Shown in pieces: positions 63,577 to 64,000 of a stretch of 64,000 nt of DNA. Origin of the DNA: Streptomyces sp. 1222.5 (GTDB taxonomy: Bacteria; Actinomycetota; Actinomycetes; Streptomycetales; Streptomycetaceae). Made by a program: the position numbers and the translations under genes. Numbering within the stretch: the first letter of the stretch is position 1; the number at the start of each line of letters is the position of its first letter. The notes under the pieces are model-generated. The model ran no database searches, was not told the origin of the DNA, and saw nothing but the letters and a program-made list of their open reading frames with translations. The stretch spans positions 310,001 through 374,000 of the forward strand of contig NZ_FNSZ01000001.1 in assembly GCF_900105245.1 (NCBI RefSeq). The letters are read 5' to 3'.

Positions 63577-63918
63577 ATGCCGGCCGAGCTGCGTGAACAT
63601 GCAGGGCGTCATTACGCCATCCAATTCCACTACGCCTTGCCCGACGATGCCTGGGCTGTGGAGCTGAGCGAGGCCGTGGCTGCGCCAGCTGCGTGGGCCG
63701 AGGATCCCAGCGCCGATAGGCACCTGCCTGGAGCAGCCTTCTTGGTGGCGTTCGTCCCTGACGAAGATCCGGACCTGGAACCGACTGTCCACATCCACAG
63801 CCATGATGAACACGTCATCCCCTACGAGATCATGCGCTGGTTCATGGAGCAGGTGGCCGGCCAGGTCGAACGCTGCCGCATCGCGTTCGAGCAAGACGGG
63901 CCGGAAGCGGTGGAATGA
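63577..63918 (+). CDS. small hypothetical protein
   Basis: A 113-residue acidic protein: MPAELREHAGRHYAIQFHYA, then LPGAAFLVAFVPDEDPDLEP and HIHSHDEHVIPYEIMRWFME. Not recognised. The His-rich HIHSHDEH segment could bind metal. It lies immediately before a transposase relic, and GAGCTGTCCCGCAAAA at 63511-63526 before it resembles an IS end, so it might be a passenger; this is speculative. Confidence 0.55.
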   Translation: MPAELREHAGRHYAIQFHYALPDDAWAVELSEAVAAPAAWAEDPSADRHLPGAAFLVAFVPDEDPDLEPTVHIHSHDEHVIPYEIMRWFMEQVAGQVERCRIAFEQDGPEAVE

Positions 63919-63925
63919 TGTTGCC

Positions 63926-64000
63926 ATGGCTGGTGTGGTCACGGCGTAGGAGGCTTCCTGCTCAGTCCAGTTCACCGGGCTGAGCTGCGGCAGTTCGGCA
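63926..64000 (+). pseudogene. transposase relic at the window edge
   Basis: The frame MAGVVTA is followed by a TAG, then EASCSVQFTGLS, and in the next frame RQFG. This matches the opening of a Streptomyces IS5-type transposase (MAGVxTASEPSWIxPFTGLSPRQF) with a stop and a frameshift. It continues out of the window. Confidence 0.5.

Overview
The window is high-GC actinobacterial DNA, most likely a Streptomyces chromosome region of accessory character. The evidence is GC-biased third codon positions, frequent GTG/TTG starts, many TetR/PadR/AraC/MmyB-type regulators, a WhiB protein, SpoIIE-type phosphatases, a RheA/Hsp18 pair, Ku and GvpA. I saw no rRNA, tRNA or CRISPR array.

Layout. 0.1-10.6 kb: a MarR relic, an NmrA-like reductase, a methanethiol-oxidase (SBP56) gene paired with a ZIP transporter, a large Orn/Lys/Arg decarboxylase, the first copy of a duplicated Thr-rich secreted protein, a beta-carbonic anhydrase and a cupin/alcohol dehydrogenase pair. 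10.6-15.9 kb: an MmyB-type regulator and a secreted trypsin-like protease amid decayed genes (alpha/beta hydrolase, HEAT-repeat protein, phosphotransferase). 16.2-20.3 kb: a TetR/SDR/NTF2-like module with a double operator, and an IS5-family insertion sequence with three end-like repeats. 20.5-25.8 kb: a lipoprotein, then a PadR-controlled, translationally coupled operon (MATE pump, dienelactone-hydrolase-like protein, small protein).

25.3-45 kb looks like a stress/dormancy island: two DUF2267 proteins and Hsp18 behind a perfect RheA operator, RheA, HtpG, a PoxB-like enzyme coupled to a membrane glutamate-synthase-like protein, a row of small membrane proteins, CsbD, an orphan GvpA, two SpoIIE phosphatases, WhiB and Ku. 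It ends at the second copy of the Thr-rich gene. The two copies form a 0.5-kb direct repeat with three differences found, 38,035 bp apart.

46.4-49.9 kb holds a coupled cassette of a HELWH metallopeptidase ('toxin component'), a MAB_1171c-family membrane protein and an FAD monooxygenase, with an eroded small gene in front. I know of no defined function for this combination and consider it the best candidate for an undescribed system. 49.9-54.1 kb is a metal-handling block: DUF305 lipoprotein, DUF6153 protein, frameshifted ferredoxin, P1B-4-type ATPase and a divergent NmtR-like sensor. 54.2-64 kb contains TetR/serine hydrolase, AraC with a hydrolase/FAD-monooxygenase pair, a frameshifted methyltransferase, secreted and membrane proteins of unknown role, a 2'-5' RNA ligase-like protein and a transposase relic at the edge.

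Family names come from recognising motifs by eye. No database search was possible, so start codons and weaker family calls should be read with the stated confidence.
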